Positions 31,238-40,627 are shown, counted from the first letter of the stretch. The stretch: 64,000 nt of DNA from Camelimonas fluminis (GCF_014656355.1 NZ_BNCG01000003.1:248001-312000); one strand, 5' to 3'. A program made the numbers and translations. The notes: generated by a model not told the origin, from the sequence alone.

Positions 31238-32260
31238 ATGCGCGCACTTCAGCTTTTTGGTGACCGGGATCTTCGGCTGACCGACATCGAGCCGCCGCCG
31301 CCGCCCGCCGCAGGCGAGGTGCAGATTCGCACGCGCGCGATCGCACTGAACTATCTGGACGTCTGGGGCTTCCGCGGCATGGCCTTCGCTCGCCGCAAGA
31401 TGCCCCAGGTTGCGGGCGTCGAAGCTTCCGGTGAGGTTGTGGCGGTTGGTGAGGGCGTCAGCCGCTTTAAGGCCGGCGACAAGGTGGTGATGTACGGCGC
31501 CGAGACCTGCGGGCATTGCAAGGCTTGCAGGGAAGGCCGCGACAATTTGTGTGAGAACGTCGCCGGAATTCTCGGTTTCCATGTCGATGGCTTTGCCCGG
31601 GAACTGATTAACCGCCCGGAACGTCTGGTCATCAAGGTTCCGGACAACGTCAGCTTTGATGACGCTGCCTGCGCTCCGATCGGCTTCGGCACCGTGCAGC
31701 ACATGCTGTTCGACAATGCGAAACTCGAGCCTGGGGAAACCATCTTGGTGCATGCGGGTGGATCCGGCATTGGCACCGCCGCCATCAAGATGGCCAAGGA
31801 CATCGGCTGCTACGTCTATACGACGGTCGGCGACGACGCCAAGGGCGAACGGGCGAAGGCGCTCGGCGCCGATATGGTCATCAATTATCGCACCGAGCGC
31901 TTCGAGGGCGTCGTGCGCAAGGCGACCAGGCGCAAGGGCGTCGATGTGGTTTTCGAACACGTCGGCGTCGACACGTGGAATGGCAGCCTGCTGTGTCTCA
32001 AGCGCGGCGGTCGCCTGGTGACCTGCGGCTCAACCTCGGGCATTTCCACCACCCTGAACCTGATGCAGCTGTTCCAGCAGCAATACCGCATTACCGGCTC
32101 GTTCGGTTGCAGCATGGGCAATATCGTCCAGTCGCTGGACAAGATGGCGCGGGGCATGAACCCGGTGATCGATTCGGTGTTTGAACTGCCGGATTTCCTG
32201 AAGGGGCTTGAACGGCTGGAAGGACGTCAGGCGTTCGGCAAGGTGATCGTCCGGTTCTGA
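31238..32260 (+). CDS. MDR-family oxidoreductase, probable enoyl reductase of the VLCFA cluster
   Basis: Medium-chain dehydrogenase/reductase of 340 residues, in the place of the alcohol dehydrogenase (adh2XL) gene of rhizobial VLCFA clusters. Four cysteines of a structural-zinc lobe are present (C91, C94, C97, C105 in ETCGHCKACREGRDNLC). The catalytic-zinc ligands of true alcohol dehydrogenases are not: the cysteine position is Asn38 (ALNYLD) and GHE reads GVE. The NADP-binding motif is HAGGSGIGTAAI. That pattern fits quinone or enoyl-thioester reductases, so I infer an enoyl-ACP reductase. ATG 31238 has AGGACAGG upstream. Confidence 0.82.
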   Translation: MRALQLFGDRDLRLTDIEPPPPPAAGEVQIRTRAIALNYLDVWGFRGMAFARRKMPQVAGVEASGEVVAVGEGVSRFKAGDKVVMYGAETCGHCKACREGRDNLCENVAGILGFHVDGFARELINRPERLVIKVPDNVSFDDAACAPIGFGTVQHMLFDNAKLEPGETILVHAGGSGIGTAAIKMAKDIGCYVYTTVGDDAKGERAKALGADMVINYRTERFEGVVRKATRRKGVDVVFEHVGVDTWNGSLLCLKRGGRLVTCGSTSGISTTLNLMQLFQQQYRITGSFGCSMGNIVQSLDKMARGMNPVIDSVFELPDFLKGLERLEGRQAFGKVIVRF

Positions 32261-32350
32261 CCCAATACCCTCACGTTCTGGTTTCACGCATTGTCTTCCG
32301 GCGAGCTGACGCGCATTTCGCCGGACAGTGCTTCAACACATGAGCTGGCC

Positions 32351-33430
32351 ATGACTGCAGATAACAAGGTGTCCGGGGCATCGCAGAAGACCGATCCGGG
32401 TCGTTTTTTCGAGCACTTCCGCATCGGCGAGGTGATCCGTCACGCGACGCCCCGCACCATCACCACCGGCGATGTGGCGCTCTACACGGCGCTATATGGG
32501 CCCCGCTTCGCTGTGCAGTCGTCCGATGAGTTCGCGCGTGGCGTTGGTTATGCCCGCAGTCCGGTGGACGATCTGCTCGTGTTCCACGTGGTGTTCGGCA
32601 AGACGGTTCCTGACATTTCGCTCAACGCTGTGGCCAATCTCGGCTACGCGGAGGGCCGTTTTCTGCGCCCCGTCTATCCCGGCGACACCATCTCCACCGT
32701 GTCCGAGGTGATCGGACTCAAGGAGAACTCCAATCGCAAGACGGGCGTGGTCTATGTCCGCTCCACCGGCTTCAACCAGAACGGCGATCCGGTGCTGGAA
32801 TATGTGCGCTGGGTGATGGTGCGCAAGGCGGACGAAGCAGCCGCGCCCACCGGCGAGCACGTGCCGCAACTCGGCAAGGCTGTCGCCGCGACTGACCTGG
32901 GCGGCGCCGTTCCGTCGCTCAATGTGGGCGCCTGGTCGAACGAACTGGCTGGAAGCCGCTACCGGTTTGATGACTATCAGGTGGGCGAGCGCATTGACCA
33001 TGTCGACGGCATGACCGTCGAGGAGGCCGAACAGCAGATCGCCACCCGTCTGTACCAGAACACCGCCAAGGTGCATTTTGACGGCCACGCCGCGAAGGAC
33101 ACGCGCTTCGGCAAGCGCCTGATCTATGGCGGCGTGGTGATTTCGCTGGCGCGGGCGCTGTCGTTCAATGGCCTCGGCAACGCCTTCCACGTCGCGGCTA
33201 TCAATGGCGGCCGCCATGTGGCGCCGCTGTTCTCGGGCGACACTGTCTATGCCTGGACCGAGGTGCTGGACAAGGCGGAAGTTCCCGGCCGCGCCGACGT
33301 CGGCGCGTTGCGCCTGCGCACCATCGCGACCAAGAACCAGCCCTGCGCCGCGCATCCTTACAAGGTTGGCGACGATACGGACCCGTCGGTCATTCTCGAC
33401 TTCGATTATTGGGTTCTGGTGGTTCGTTAA
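32351..33430 (+). CDS. mch: Mesaconyl-CoA hydratase (beta-methylmalyl-CoA dehydratase)
   Basis: MaoC-type double hot-dog hydratase of 359 residues that interconverts mesaconyl-CoA and beta-methylmalyl-CoA in the ethylmalonyl-CoA pathway of acetyl-CoA assimilation. From memory of the Rhodobacter and Methylobacterium proteins, the resemblance is close and runs end to end: HATPRTITTGDVALYT, VFGKTVPDISLNAVANLGYA, DHVDGMTVEEAEQQ, ATRLYQNTAKVHF and SLARALSFNGL. ATG 32351 is preferred; a TTG 20 codons upstream is in frame. It follows the MDR gene by 90 bases and ends at a strong terminator, so it may be the last gene of the acpXL unit although it belongs to a different pathway. Confidence 0.9.
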   Translation: MTADNKVSGASQKTDPGRFFEHFRIGEVIRHATPRTITTGDVALYTALYGPRFAVQSSDEFARGVGYARSPVDDLLVFHVVFGKTVPDISLNAVANLGYAEGRFLRPVYPGDTISTVSEVIGLKENSNRKTGVVYVRSTGFNQNGDPVLEYVRWVMVRKADEAAAPTGEHVPQLGKAVAATDLGGAVPSLNVGAWSNELAGSRYRFDDYQVGERIDHVDGMTVEEAEQQIATRLYQNTAKVHFDGHAAKDTRFGKRLIYGGVVISLARALSFNGLGNAFHVAAINGGRHVAPLFSGDTVYAWTEVLDKAEVPGRADVGALRLRTIATKNQPCAAHPYKVGDDTDPSVILDFDYWVLVVR

Positions 33431-33470
33431 GCCGGAAAACCGATATCCGCCAGATATCAGCAGAAACATC

Positions 33471-33505
33471 AAAAGGGCGCCCTGATCCGATCAGGGGCGC
33501 CCTTT
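33471..33505. terminator. Terminator after mch
   Basis: A near-perfect inverted repeat (aaaagggcgccctgat pairing with atcaggggcgcccttt, one bulge) with T on the plus side and A on the other, so it can work in both directions between mch and the convergent lysR-type gene. Confidence 0.85.
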
Positions 33506-33604
33506 CTGATGTCTGGCTGCGGCTGCGCTCCGCGAAACCGGGGAGCTGCGATACGTCCGGCGCCCCTGATCAGCAGGTCAACCTGGCCCCCGGCTTTTCA
33601 GACG

Positions 33605-34492
33605 TCAGTTGTGTTGCAGGTGATTGACCAGTTCCCGCGCCAGCGGCGTCAGTCCGGCGTAACTGCGCACGCACAGGAACAGCTCGCGTTCGGCCCAGGC
33701 GTCACTGAGCGGGACGGCGGCGATTTTCATGATCCGCTTCGCCCGTTGCGCCGTGGTTTCGGGCACGACGCCGACGCCGACCCCACATTCGACCAGCCGG
33801 CACACGCCGTCGAACGAGCGCAACTGCACCCGCAGGCGTAGCGGCCGGCCGGCGCGGGCCGCTTTGGCGGCGAGGAAGCGCTGCAGGGCGCTGGACCGGT
33901 CGAGACCGACAAATTCATGGTCCAGTATGTTGGCGAACGGGATCTGCGCTTCCCCGTGGGCCAGCGGGTGGTCCTGGGCGACCACCAGCACGAAGCGGTC
34001 ACGCCGGAAAGGGAACGTTTCGAGCGCGCCCCGGTCCACGGTGCCAGCGACGATGCCGATTTCGGCGACGCCCTCGGCGATCAGGCCAACAATCTCCCCG
34101 GACAAACGCTCCTCCAGATCGACAGAAACATGCGGATGCGCGGCCAGAAACGCCGAAAGGGCTTCCGGCAAAAACTCCGTCAGGGCGTTGGTGTTGGACA
34201 GCACGCGGATATGGCCAGCCAGCCCGTCGGTGTAGCGCCCCATATCCTCCTGCAGCCGCTCCGTCTGGTCGAGCAGGGTGCGGGCATGCTGGAGAAAGGT
34301 CAGGCCAGGCTGGGTGAGGCTGACGCCTTGCCTTCGCCGCACAAGAAGCGCTGCGCCAAGGCTCTCCTCCATCTGCCGGATGCGGGTGGAGGCCGCTGCA
34401 AGCGCAAGATTGCTGCGCTCGGCGCCTCGGGTGATGGAGCCGGCTTCAGCGATATTGCGAAACAGCAGGAGATCAGTGAGATCGAAGCGCAT
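33605..34492 (-). CDS. LysR-family transcriptional regulator
   Basis: A 295-residue LysR-type regulator. The N-terminal winged helix (about 3-62: FRNIAEAGSITRGAERSNLALAAASTRIRQMEE) is followed by a two-lobed effector-binding domain (about 90-290). It is divergent from sdhCDAB and convergent with mch, and LysR proteins often control a neighbour, so sdh or mch are the first targets to consider. The effector cannot be told from sequence. Confidence 0.93.
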   Translation of the reverse strand: MRFDLTDLLLFRNIAEAGSITRGAERSNLALAAASTRIRQMEESLGAALLVRRRQGVSLTQPGLTFLQHARTLLDQTERLQEDMGRYTDGLAGHIRVLSNTNALTEFLPEALSAFLAAHPHVSVDLEERLSGEIVGLIAEGVAEIGIVAGTVDRGALETFPFRRDRFVLVVAQDHPLAHGEAQIPFANILDHEFVGLDRSSALQRFLAAKAARAGRPLRLRVQLRSFDGVCRLVECGVGVGVVPETTAQRAKRIMKIAAVPLSDAWAERELFLCVRSYAGLTPLARELVNHLQHN

Positions 34493-34845
34493 GCCTCACC
34501 CTTCGTGAATGGCGAAGGATGGGTACATGAAAAGCTCATTGATTGCGAGCCATTACAGATTAACGTCATTCTAAACAGGTGCGGCTATCCGCTGGATGGC
34601 GTCTTTTCCGTGTTTGTGTGGGCGCCGTTTCGCCGGGGCAGGCCACAGGGTGATTCGCACGATTGTCGAATCGTCCGTTGCAGGCGACGCGAACATTGGT
34701 TAGGAACCATTCCAAATTAGGGCGGGCCATGTGTCGCAGCCCCTTGCAGACGGCGCGGCGGTCACAGGTCATGGGCCTGAGGCGCGCATCGCAGTGTTGA
34801 TGTCATTCGCGGCGAAGGCCGCGCGGGTTGAGTGGAGACGTCTTC
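34493..34845. other. Divergent lysR/sdhC intergenic region
   Basis: 353 bases with no credible gene. It should hold the promoters of lysR and sdhCDAB and contains a nested dyad described separately. I could not choose a definite -35/-10 pair. Confidence 0.5.
34652..34674. promoter_or_regulatory. Nested dyad, possible regulator-binding site
   Basis: Two overlapping inverted repeats: GATTCG/CGAATC separated by nine bases (34652-34672) and ACGATT/AATCGT separated by four (34659-34674). They lie about 160 bases before lysR and 170 before sdhC. Size and symmetry resemble LysR-type operators, but this is inference. Confidence 0.35.
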
Positions 34846-35265
34846 ATGGCGGAGGTTCAGGCGAAATCGCCCGCAAGGCGGCTGGAAGATATCCGGCCGC
34901 TGTCGCCGCATCTTCAGATTTACCGGTGGACGTGGACCATGGCGATGTCCGTGTTCCACCGCATGACGGGCATGGCGCTCTACGCTGGCACGGTGCTCAT
35001 CGTCGGCTGGCTCCTGGCCCTCGCCGCCGGACCCGGGCCGTATGAATGCGCCCGCTGGCTGATGACCTCGATTATCGGCAAGCTGGTGCTGATCGCCTAC
35101 ACATGGGCGCTGTTCCATCATCTGCTCGGCGGCGTCCGTCACTTCATCTGGGATACTGGCGCCGGCTTCGAACGTGACGCCCGCATGGCGCTGGCGAAAT
35201 TCACCCTGGTTGGCTCCATCGTGCTCACCATCGCCTTCTGGGTGATCGTGGCGCTGGTGCGCTGA
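34846..35265 (+). CDS. sdhC: Succinate dehydrogenase cytochrome b556 subunit
   Basis: Membrane anchor of complex II that shares heme b and the quinone site with SdhD. The 139 residues contain RPLSPHLQIYRW near the N terminus, SVFHRMTGMAL and the heme-ligand region FHHLLGGVRHFIWD, with three membrane segments. ATG 34846 has GGAGA upstream. It is the first gene of sdhCDAB and the sdhD start follows after three bases. Confidence 0.95.
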   Translation: MAEVQAKSPARRLEDIRPLSPHLQIYRWTWTMAMSVFHRMTGMALYAGTVLIVGWLLALAAGPGPYECARWLMTSIIGKLVLIAYTWALFHHLLGGVRHFIWDTGAGFERDARMALAKFTLVGSIVLTIAFWVIVALVR

Positions 35266-35268
35266 GGC

Positions 35269-35679
35269 ATGGCAATGGCTACGCAAAACCGTTCTTTCCG
35301 CACGCCCCGCGCCAATGTCACCGGCCTTGGCGCGGCTCATCATGGCACCGAGCATTTCTGGCGCCAGCGCCTGACGGCGCTCGCCAACCTGCTGCTGATC
35401 GTGCCGTTCCTCTGGATTCTCGCCGCCGCCTACGGCCGCGATTATGCCTCTGCTGTCGCGATCGTGTCGCATCCGTTCTCGGCGGTCGTCCTGCTGCTCC
35501 TGGTCGTATCCGTCGCCATCCACATGCGAATCGGCATGACGGTGGTGATCGAAGACTATCTGCCGAACAAGGCGCAGCGCGTTGTCGCGGTTATCGCCAA
35601 CACTTTCTTCTGCGCGGCGGTCGGGCTGGTTGGCGTGTTCGCTATCGTCAAGCTCAGCGTGGGACGCCTGCTGCTCTGA
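35269..35679 (+). CDS. sdhD: Succinate dehydrogenase membrane anchor subunit
   Basis: Second membrane anchor of complex II, 136 residues with three hydrophobic segments. The segment HMRIGMTVVIEDYL carries the heme histidine and the Asp-Tyr pair at the quinone site typical of alphaproteobacterial SdhD. The ATG is at 35269 with a second ATG two codons on. It is followed by sdhA after about 105 bases. Confidence 0.93.
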   Translation: MAMATQNRSFRTPRANVTGLGAAHHGTEHFWRQRLTALANLLLIVPFLWILAAAYGRDYASAVAIVSHPFSAVVLLLLVVSVAIHMRIGMTVVIEDYLPNKAQRVVAVIANTFFCAAVGLVGVFAIVKLSVGRLLL

Positions 35680-35784
35680 GGCTGTCCGGCGGATTGCCGC
35701 CGGAAGTCCTTCCAATCGTCGTATTTCGCCTCTCCGCCGCCGGAAACCCAGCTGTTTCCCCGGAGAGCCTCAACGGGGTGATCG

Positions 35785-37605
35785 ATGTCAGCCTCTGCTA
35801 CCTACACCATTAACGGCCGGGCCTACCCGATCACCGACCATACGTTCGACGTGGTGATCGTCGGCGGCGGCGGCGCTGGTCTGCGCGCCACCGTCGGCTG
35901 CTCCCAGGCCGGTCTGCGCACCGCATGCATCACCAAGGTGTTCCCCACCCGCTCCCATACGGTGGCCGCCCAGGGCGGCGTCGCTGCGTCGCTGGGCAAT
36001 ATGGGCGAGGACAACTGGAAGTGGCACATGTTCGACACCGTCAAGGGGTCGGACTGGCTGGGCGACCAGGACGCCATCGAATATCTCGTGCGCAACGCGC
36101 CGGCCGCCGTTTATGAGCTGGAGCACTGGGGCGTGCCGTTCTCGCGCACCGAAGACGGCAAGATCTACCAGCGCCCGTTCGGCGGCATGACCACCGACTT
36201 CGGCAATGGCCCGCCGGCCCAGCGCACCTGCGCCGCCGCCGACCGCACTGGCCACGCCATGCTGCATACGCTGTACGGCGAGGCGCTGCGCAATTCGACC
36301 GAGTTCTTCATCGAATATTTCGCCATCGACCTGATCATGGACAATGGCGCCTGCCGAGGCGTCATCGCCATCAAGATGGATGACGGCACCATTCACCGTT
36401 TCCGCTCGCATCTGACGATGCTGGCCACCGGCGGTTATGGTCGCGCCTATTTCTCCGCCACTTCAGCTCATACCTGCACCGGCGACGGCGGCGGCATGGT
36501 GCTGCGCGCCGGCCTGCCCCTGCAGGACATGGAGTTCGTCCAGTTCCACCCCACCGGCATCTATGGCGCCGGCTGCCTCATCACCGAGGGCGCGCGCGGC
36601 GAGGGTGGTTATCTGACCAACTCCGAGGGCGAGCGCTTCATGGAGCGTTATGCGCCGTCGGCCAAGGACCTTGCCTCGCGCGACGTGGTCTCCCGTTCGA
36701 TGACCGTTGAAATCCGCGAAGGTCGCGGCGTCGGCAAGAACAAGGATCACATCTACCTGCATCTGGATCACCTCGATCCGGCGATTCTCGCAGAGCGCCT
36801 GCCGGGCATTTCCGAGAGCGCCAAGATTTTCGCTGGCGTCGACGTGACCCGCGAGCCGATCCCGGTGCTGCCCACCGTTCACTACAACATGGGCGGCATT
36901 CCCACGAACTACCACGGCGAAGTGCTGACGAAGGTTGGTGGTGATCCGGATTCGGTGGTGCCTGGCCTGATGGCGCTCGGCGAAGCCGCCTGCGTGTCGG
37001 TGCATGGCGCCAACCGTCTCGGCTCGAACTCGCTGATCGACCTCGTGGTGTTCGGTCGCGCCGCCGGTCTGCGCGCCGCTGAACTGGTCAAGCCCGGCGA
37101 AAAGCACGCTGAGTTGCCGGCCGATTCGGCTGACATGGCCCTGTCGCGTCTGGACAAATTCCGTTACGCCAATGGCGGTACGCCGACAGCGGAGCTGCGG
37201 CTGGCCATGCAGAAGACCATGCAGTCCAACTGCGCCGTGTTCCGCACCGGCGAGGTTCTGGAAGAAGGCAAGAAACTTATCCACGACGTGTGGCGTTCCG
37301 CCGCAGACGTGCGCGTCACCGACCGCTCGCTTGTCTGGAACTCAGATCTACTGGAGACGCTGGAGTTCGACAACCTCATCACCCAGGCCGTCGTCACCAT
37401 GGAAGGCGCCGTCAACCGCCAGGAGTCTCGCGGGGCTCACGCGCGCGAGGACTTCCCGGACCGGAACGACAACGAGTGGATGAAGCACACCCTGACTTGG
37501 GTTGATGATCACGCCCGCAGCGTCACCATCGACTACCGTCCGGTGCATACCTACACGATGACCGACGACATCGAGTACATCAAGCCGAAGGCGCGCGTGT
37601 ACTGA
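35785..37605 (+). CDS. sdhA: Succinate dehydrogenase flavoprotein subunit
   Basis: Oxidises succinate to fumarate with covalently bound FAD. The 606-residue protein has the dinucleotide motif [12 protein letters not shown], the flavinylated His in [31 protein letters not shown] in the capping domain and [21 protein letters not shown]. It is a full-length, intact subunit with a C terminus typical of the family ([15 protein letters not shown]-like, ending ARVY). Confidence 0.98.
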   Translation: MSASATYTINGRAYPITDHTFDVVIVGGGGAGLRATVGCSQAGLRTACITKVFPTRSHTVAAQGGVAASLGNMGEDNWKWHMFDTVKGSDWLGDQDAIEYLVRNAPAAVYELEHWGVPFSRTEDGKIYQRPFGGMTTDFGNGPPAQRTCAAADRTGHAMLHTLYGEALRNSTEFFIEYFAIDLIMDNGACRGVIAIKMDDGTIHRFRSHLTMLATGGYGRAYFSATSAHTCTGDGGGMVLRAGLPLQDMEFVQFHPTGIYGAGCLITEGARGEGGYLTNSEGERFMERYAPSAKDLASRDVVSRSMTVEIREGRGVGKNKDHIYLHLDHLDPAILAERLPGISESAKIFAGVDVTREPIPVLPTVHYNMGGIPTNYHGEVLTKVGGDPDSVVPGLMALGEAACVSVHGANRLGSNSLIDLVVFGRAAGLRAAELVKPGEKHAELPADSADMALSRLDKFRYANGGTPTAELRLAMQKTMQSNCAVFRTGEVLEEGKKLIHDVWRSAADVRVTDRSLVWNSDLLETLEFDNLITQAVVTMEGAVNRQESRGAHAREDFPDRNDNEWMKHTLTWVDDHARSVTIDYRPVHTYTMTDDIEYIKPKARVY

Positions 37606-37694
37606 GCATCCTCGTCCGGACGCCGGACGGACGTTGAGGTGGCCCGGCCGGCGAAGGTCGCCGGGCCGATGACGAGATTGAGGCTGGACGCGAG

Positions 37695-38480
37695 ATGGCC
37701 GAATTTTCCCTGCCCAAGAACTCCCGGATTTCCGAGGGTAAGACCTGGCCGAAGCCTGCCTCGGCCGCCCGCATCACCACGTTCCGCATTTATCGCTGGA
37801 ACCCCGATGACGGCAAAAACCCTGTTATCGACACCTATTATGTCGACCGCGATGATTGCGGGCCGATGGTTCTGGATGCGTTGCTCTGGATCAAGAACAA
37901 CGTCGATCCGACCCTGACGCTGCGTCGCTCCTGCCGCGAAGGCATCTGCGGCTCGTGCTCGATGAATATCAACGGCGCGAATACGCTGGCCTGCACCATC
38001 GGCATTGACGAATGCGTCGACAAGGGCGTGGTGCGTATCTATCCGCTGCCGCACATGCCGGTGGTCAAGGATCTGGTGCCTGATCTCACCACCTTCTACG
38101 CACAGCACGCCGCCATTGAGCCTTACCTGAAAACGGTGACGCCGGCACCGGAGAAGGAATGGCGCCAGTCGCCGGAAGACCGGCAGAAGCTGGATGGTCT
38201 GTACGAGTGCATCCTTTGCGCCTGCTGCAGTACCTCCTGCCCCAGCTACTGGTGGAACGGCAGCCGCTACATGGGTCCTGCCGCGTTGCTTCAGGCCTAT
38301 CGCTGGCTGATCGACAGCCGTGACGAGGATACCGGCGCCCGACTCGACAAGCTGGAAGATCCCTTCAGGTTGTATCGCTGCCACACCATCATGAACTGCG
38401 CCAATGTGTGCCCCAAGCACCTGAATCCGGCAAAGGCGATCGCCGAAATCAAGAAGATGATGGTCGTTCGCCAGGTTTGA
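37695..38480 (+). CDS. sdhB: Succinate dehydrogenase iron-sulfur subunit
   Basis: Carries electrons from FAD to quinone through [2Fe-2S], [4Fe-4S] and [3Fe-4S] clusters. The 261-residue protein has the ferredoxin cysteines in [17 protein letters not shown], then [16 protein letters not shown] and [17 protein letters not shown], all intact. Last gene of sdhCDAB, 90 bases after sdhA and followed by a terminator. Confidence 0.98.
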   Translation: MAEFSLPKNSRISEGKTWPKPASAARITTFRIYRWNPDDGKNPVIDTYYVDRDDCGPMVLDALLWIKNNVDPTLTLRRSCREGICGSCSMNINGANTLACTIGIDECVDKGVVRIYPLPHMPVVKDLVPDLTTFYAQHAAIEPYLKTVTPAPEKEWRQSPEDRQKLDGLYECILCACCSTSCPSYWWNGSRYMGPAALLQAYRWLIDSRDEDTGARLDKLEDPFRLYRCHTIMNCANVCPKHLNPAKAIAEIKKMMVVRQV

Positions 38481-38505
38481 CCGCACCCAGGCGTTTTCTG
38501 CATGA

Positions 38506-38540
38506 GCGGCGTCGGGCCTTGCCCGGCGCCGCCTTGTTTT
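38506..38540 (+). terminator. Rho-independent terminator of sdhCDAB
   Basis: Twelve-base arms (gcggcgtcgggc and gcccggcgccgc, one G-T pair) around a ctt loop, followed by cttgtttt. Confidence 0.85.
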
Positions 38541-38657
38541 GAGGCCACAGTTACGTGAATATCGGACGACTGGCGTTTCGCCCGGGCCATGTTCCGGGCT
38601 AGACATGGCGTGATCCCCTGTTGGGGATCGTATCAAAGAGGTCCGGGAAACGCGCAC

Positions 38658-39290
38658 ATGCTGCTTGGCACTTACTCCCAGCTTGAACGGAAGAGCGGCG
38701 CTGGCTTCCTGCGTCTGGCGGCCGTTGTGTCGGTCGCCGCTACGCTCGCCGCTTGTCAGTCCAGCCGTTTCGATGACGGCGGCGGTTACCGGCGCTCTGC
38801 GCCTTCGCGTCAGGCGGCGGTTGAATCTGATATTGAGCCCGGTCTTGGCGGCTCTCCGGCGGGTCGTGTGGAAAGCAGCCCGTTGCCGCCGGCCCCGGGC
38901 GCCGTGATCGCTCCCGATCCGAACATGCCAGGCGCGGCGGCTCCCGGGTCAACCAATGTCGCTGGCCTGTCTCCGGCAACGACGCCGTCCGCGACGCCGG
39001 CTGCGCCTCCGCCGGCGACCCGCTCCAGCGCCATCGGCCGGTGGACAGCCAGGGAGGCGGCTGGCAATTGCGGCGTGACATTGTCGTCGACCCCATCGCT
39101 TGACCTGTATCGGGCCAGCACCTCCGGCTGCGCCAACAAGGACCTTCAGAGCGTCAACGCCTGGGAGTTCCGCGATGGCGAGGTGTATCTGTACGCCCGT
39201 GGCGGTGTCGTCGCCCGTCTGCGCGATAGCGGCGGGCAGTTCAACGGCGTTATCGCCAAATCTGGCGCGCCGCTGTCGCTCAGCAAATAA
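38658..39290 (+). CDS. Omp19-like lipoprotein, AprI/Inh metalloprotease-inhibitor family
   Basis: Outer-membrane lipoprotein candidate of 210 residues. A signal peptide ends in a lipobox LAAC with lipidated Cys33. A Pro/Ala/Ser-rich spacer follows (about 35-125), and the C-terminal 85 residues form an Inh-type beta-barrel domain (AIGRWTAREAAGNCGVTL to FNGVIAKSGAPLSLS) with two cysteines. The layout matches Brucella Omp19, a protease inhibitor. ATG 38658 is chosen; upstream codons lie near the sdhB terminator. It ends at a small terminator hairpin. Confidence 0.88.
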   Translation: MLLGTYSQLERKSGAGFLRLAAVVSVAATLAACQSSRFDDGGGYRRSAPSRQAAVESDIEPGLGGSPAGRVESSPLPPAPGAVIAPDPNMPGAAAPGSTNVAGLSPATTPSATPAAPPPATRSSAIGRWTAREAAGNCGVTLSSTPSLDLYRASTSGCANKDLQSVNAWEFRDGEVYLYARGGVVARLRDSGGQFNGVIAKSGAPLSLSK

Positions 39291-39318
39291 GGCTTGCGTT
39301 ACAGCGCAGTTGGAAACA

Positions 39319-39345
39319 GAACGGCGCCTGCGGGCGCCGTTTGCC
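39319..39345 (+). terminator. Probable terminator of the Omp19-like gene
   Basis: Nine-base arms (aacggcgcc, ggcgccgtt) around tgcg, followed by only a short T run. It is a modest terminator. Confidence 0.55.
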
Positions 39346-39400
39346 TGTGATCAGATGGTTATTGATATTCCCCGCTGTCGGGCAGGGATGGAGCGAAACA

Positions 39401-40627
39401 TTGGGCGCCCAGTCTGCATCGGCTATCGCGCGGCGTGACGGCGCCGGCAAGGTGCAGGCGCGCTATGACGCGCTTGTGGCCAGCGAGGCAATTGAACGTG
39501 ATCCGGCGCAGGAGGCGCTGGTTCACGAGTTCGACGCACTGCTTCAGCGGATGGAGGCCGGCGCGGTCCAGGGTGGCGGTGGTCTGTTGGGGCGATTGTT
39601 CGGCCGCAGATCCCCCGCGCCCGAGCCGTTGCGCGGCCTGTATATCTGGGGTCTGGTCGGGCGTGGCAAGACCATGCTCATGGACCTCTTCTTTGAGGAA
39701 GTTGCCATCGACCGCAAACGGCGGGCGCACTTTCACGAGTTCATGGCCGATGCGCACGACCGCATCTTCACCTTCCGGCAGCAGGTCAAGGACGGCAGGA
39801 CGAAGGACGTCGACCCCATCCCGGTGGTCGCGGCGCAACTGGCTTCCGAGGCGCGGCTGCTGTGTTTCGACGAATTCACCGTCACGGATATTGCCGACGC
39901 CATGATCCTCGGGCGGCTGTTCAAGGCGATGTTCGAGCAGGGCGTTACCGTCGTGGCGACATCGAACGTTGAACCGCACCGTTTGTATGAAAATGGCCTC
40001 AACCGCAGCCTGTTCTTGCCGTTCATCGATCTGATCACGGCTCATATGGATGTAGTCCAGCTCGATTCGCGCACTGATTTCCGTCTGGAAAAACTCGCTG
40101 GCGCGCGGGTCTTCCATACGCCAGCGAATGAAGAGGCTCATGCAGCCCTTCGCGACGCTTTCCGTCGTCTGTCCGGCATGGCCCATGGTCGGTCGGTGAC
40201 CCTGACAGTGAAGGGGCACCGGGTAGCCGTGCCGGAAGCTGGCCCGGGAGTCGGCCGCTTCGATTTCAACGACCTGTGCGCGCGGGCCTATGGCGCTGCC
40301 GACTATCGGGCGATCGCCGAGAACTTCCATACGGTCATCATCGAAAAGATTCCGGTGATGGCGATGGAGAACCGGAACGAGGCCAAGCGGTTTATCACTC
40401 TGGTCGACACCCTGTATGAGTATCGGATCAAGTTGTTGGCCTCGGCCGATGCGGAGCCGACGGCGCTGTACACCGCGACTTCCGGTCGGGAAGCATTCGA
40501 GTTTGACCGCACGGTTTCACGGCTGATCGAAATGCAGTCCGAAGCTTACCTGGCGCTGCCTTACGGGCGTCCCACGGACCTGGAGGACGTGGACGCGGAG
40601 GCTGACGTGGGCGGGAGCGTGGGGTGA
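39401..40627 (+). CDS. zapE: Cell division protein ZapE (AFG1-like ATPase)
   Basis: P-loop ATPase that acts on the FtsZ ring in bacteria; the mitochondrial relative AFG1 helps degrade respiratory-chain proteins. Walker A is GLVGRGKTMLMD and Walker B is RLLCFDEFTVTD, followed by SNVEPHRLYENGLNRSLFLPFID, all typical. The start is uncertain: TTG 39401 has GGAG seven bases upstream and gives 408 residues, while a TTG at 39341 and a GTG at 39347 lie in the preceding terminator region. It overlaps the TetR gene by four bases. Confidence 0.93.
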   Translation: MGAQSASAIARRDGAGKVQARYDALVASEAIERDPAQEALVHEFDALLQRMEAGAVQGGGGLLGRLFGRRSPAPEPLRGLYIWGLVGRGKTMLMDLFFEEVAIDRKRRAHFHEFMADAHDRIFTFRQQVKDGRTKDVDPIPVVAAQLASEARLLCFDEFTVTDIADAMILGRLFKAMFEQGVTVVATSNVEPHRLYENGLNRSLFLPFIDLITAHMDVVQLDSRTDFRLEKLAGARVFHTPANEEAHAALRDAFRRLSGMAHGRSVTLTVKGHRVAVPEAGPGVGRFDFNDLCARAYGAADYRAIAENFHTVIIEKIPVMAMENRNEAKRFITLVDTLYEYRIKLLASADAEPTALYTATSGREAFEFDRTVSRLIEMQSEAYLALPYGRPTDLEDVDAEADVGGSVG

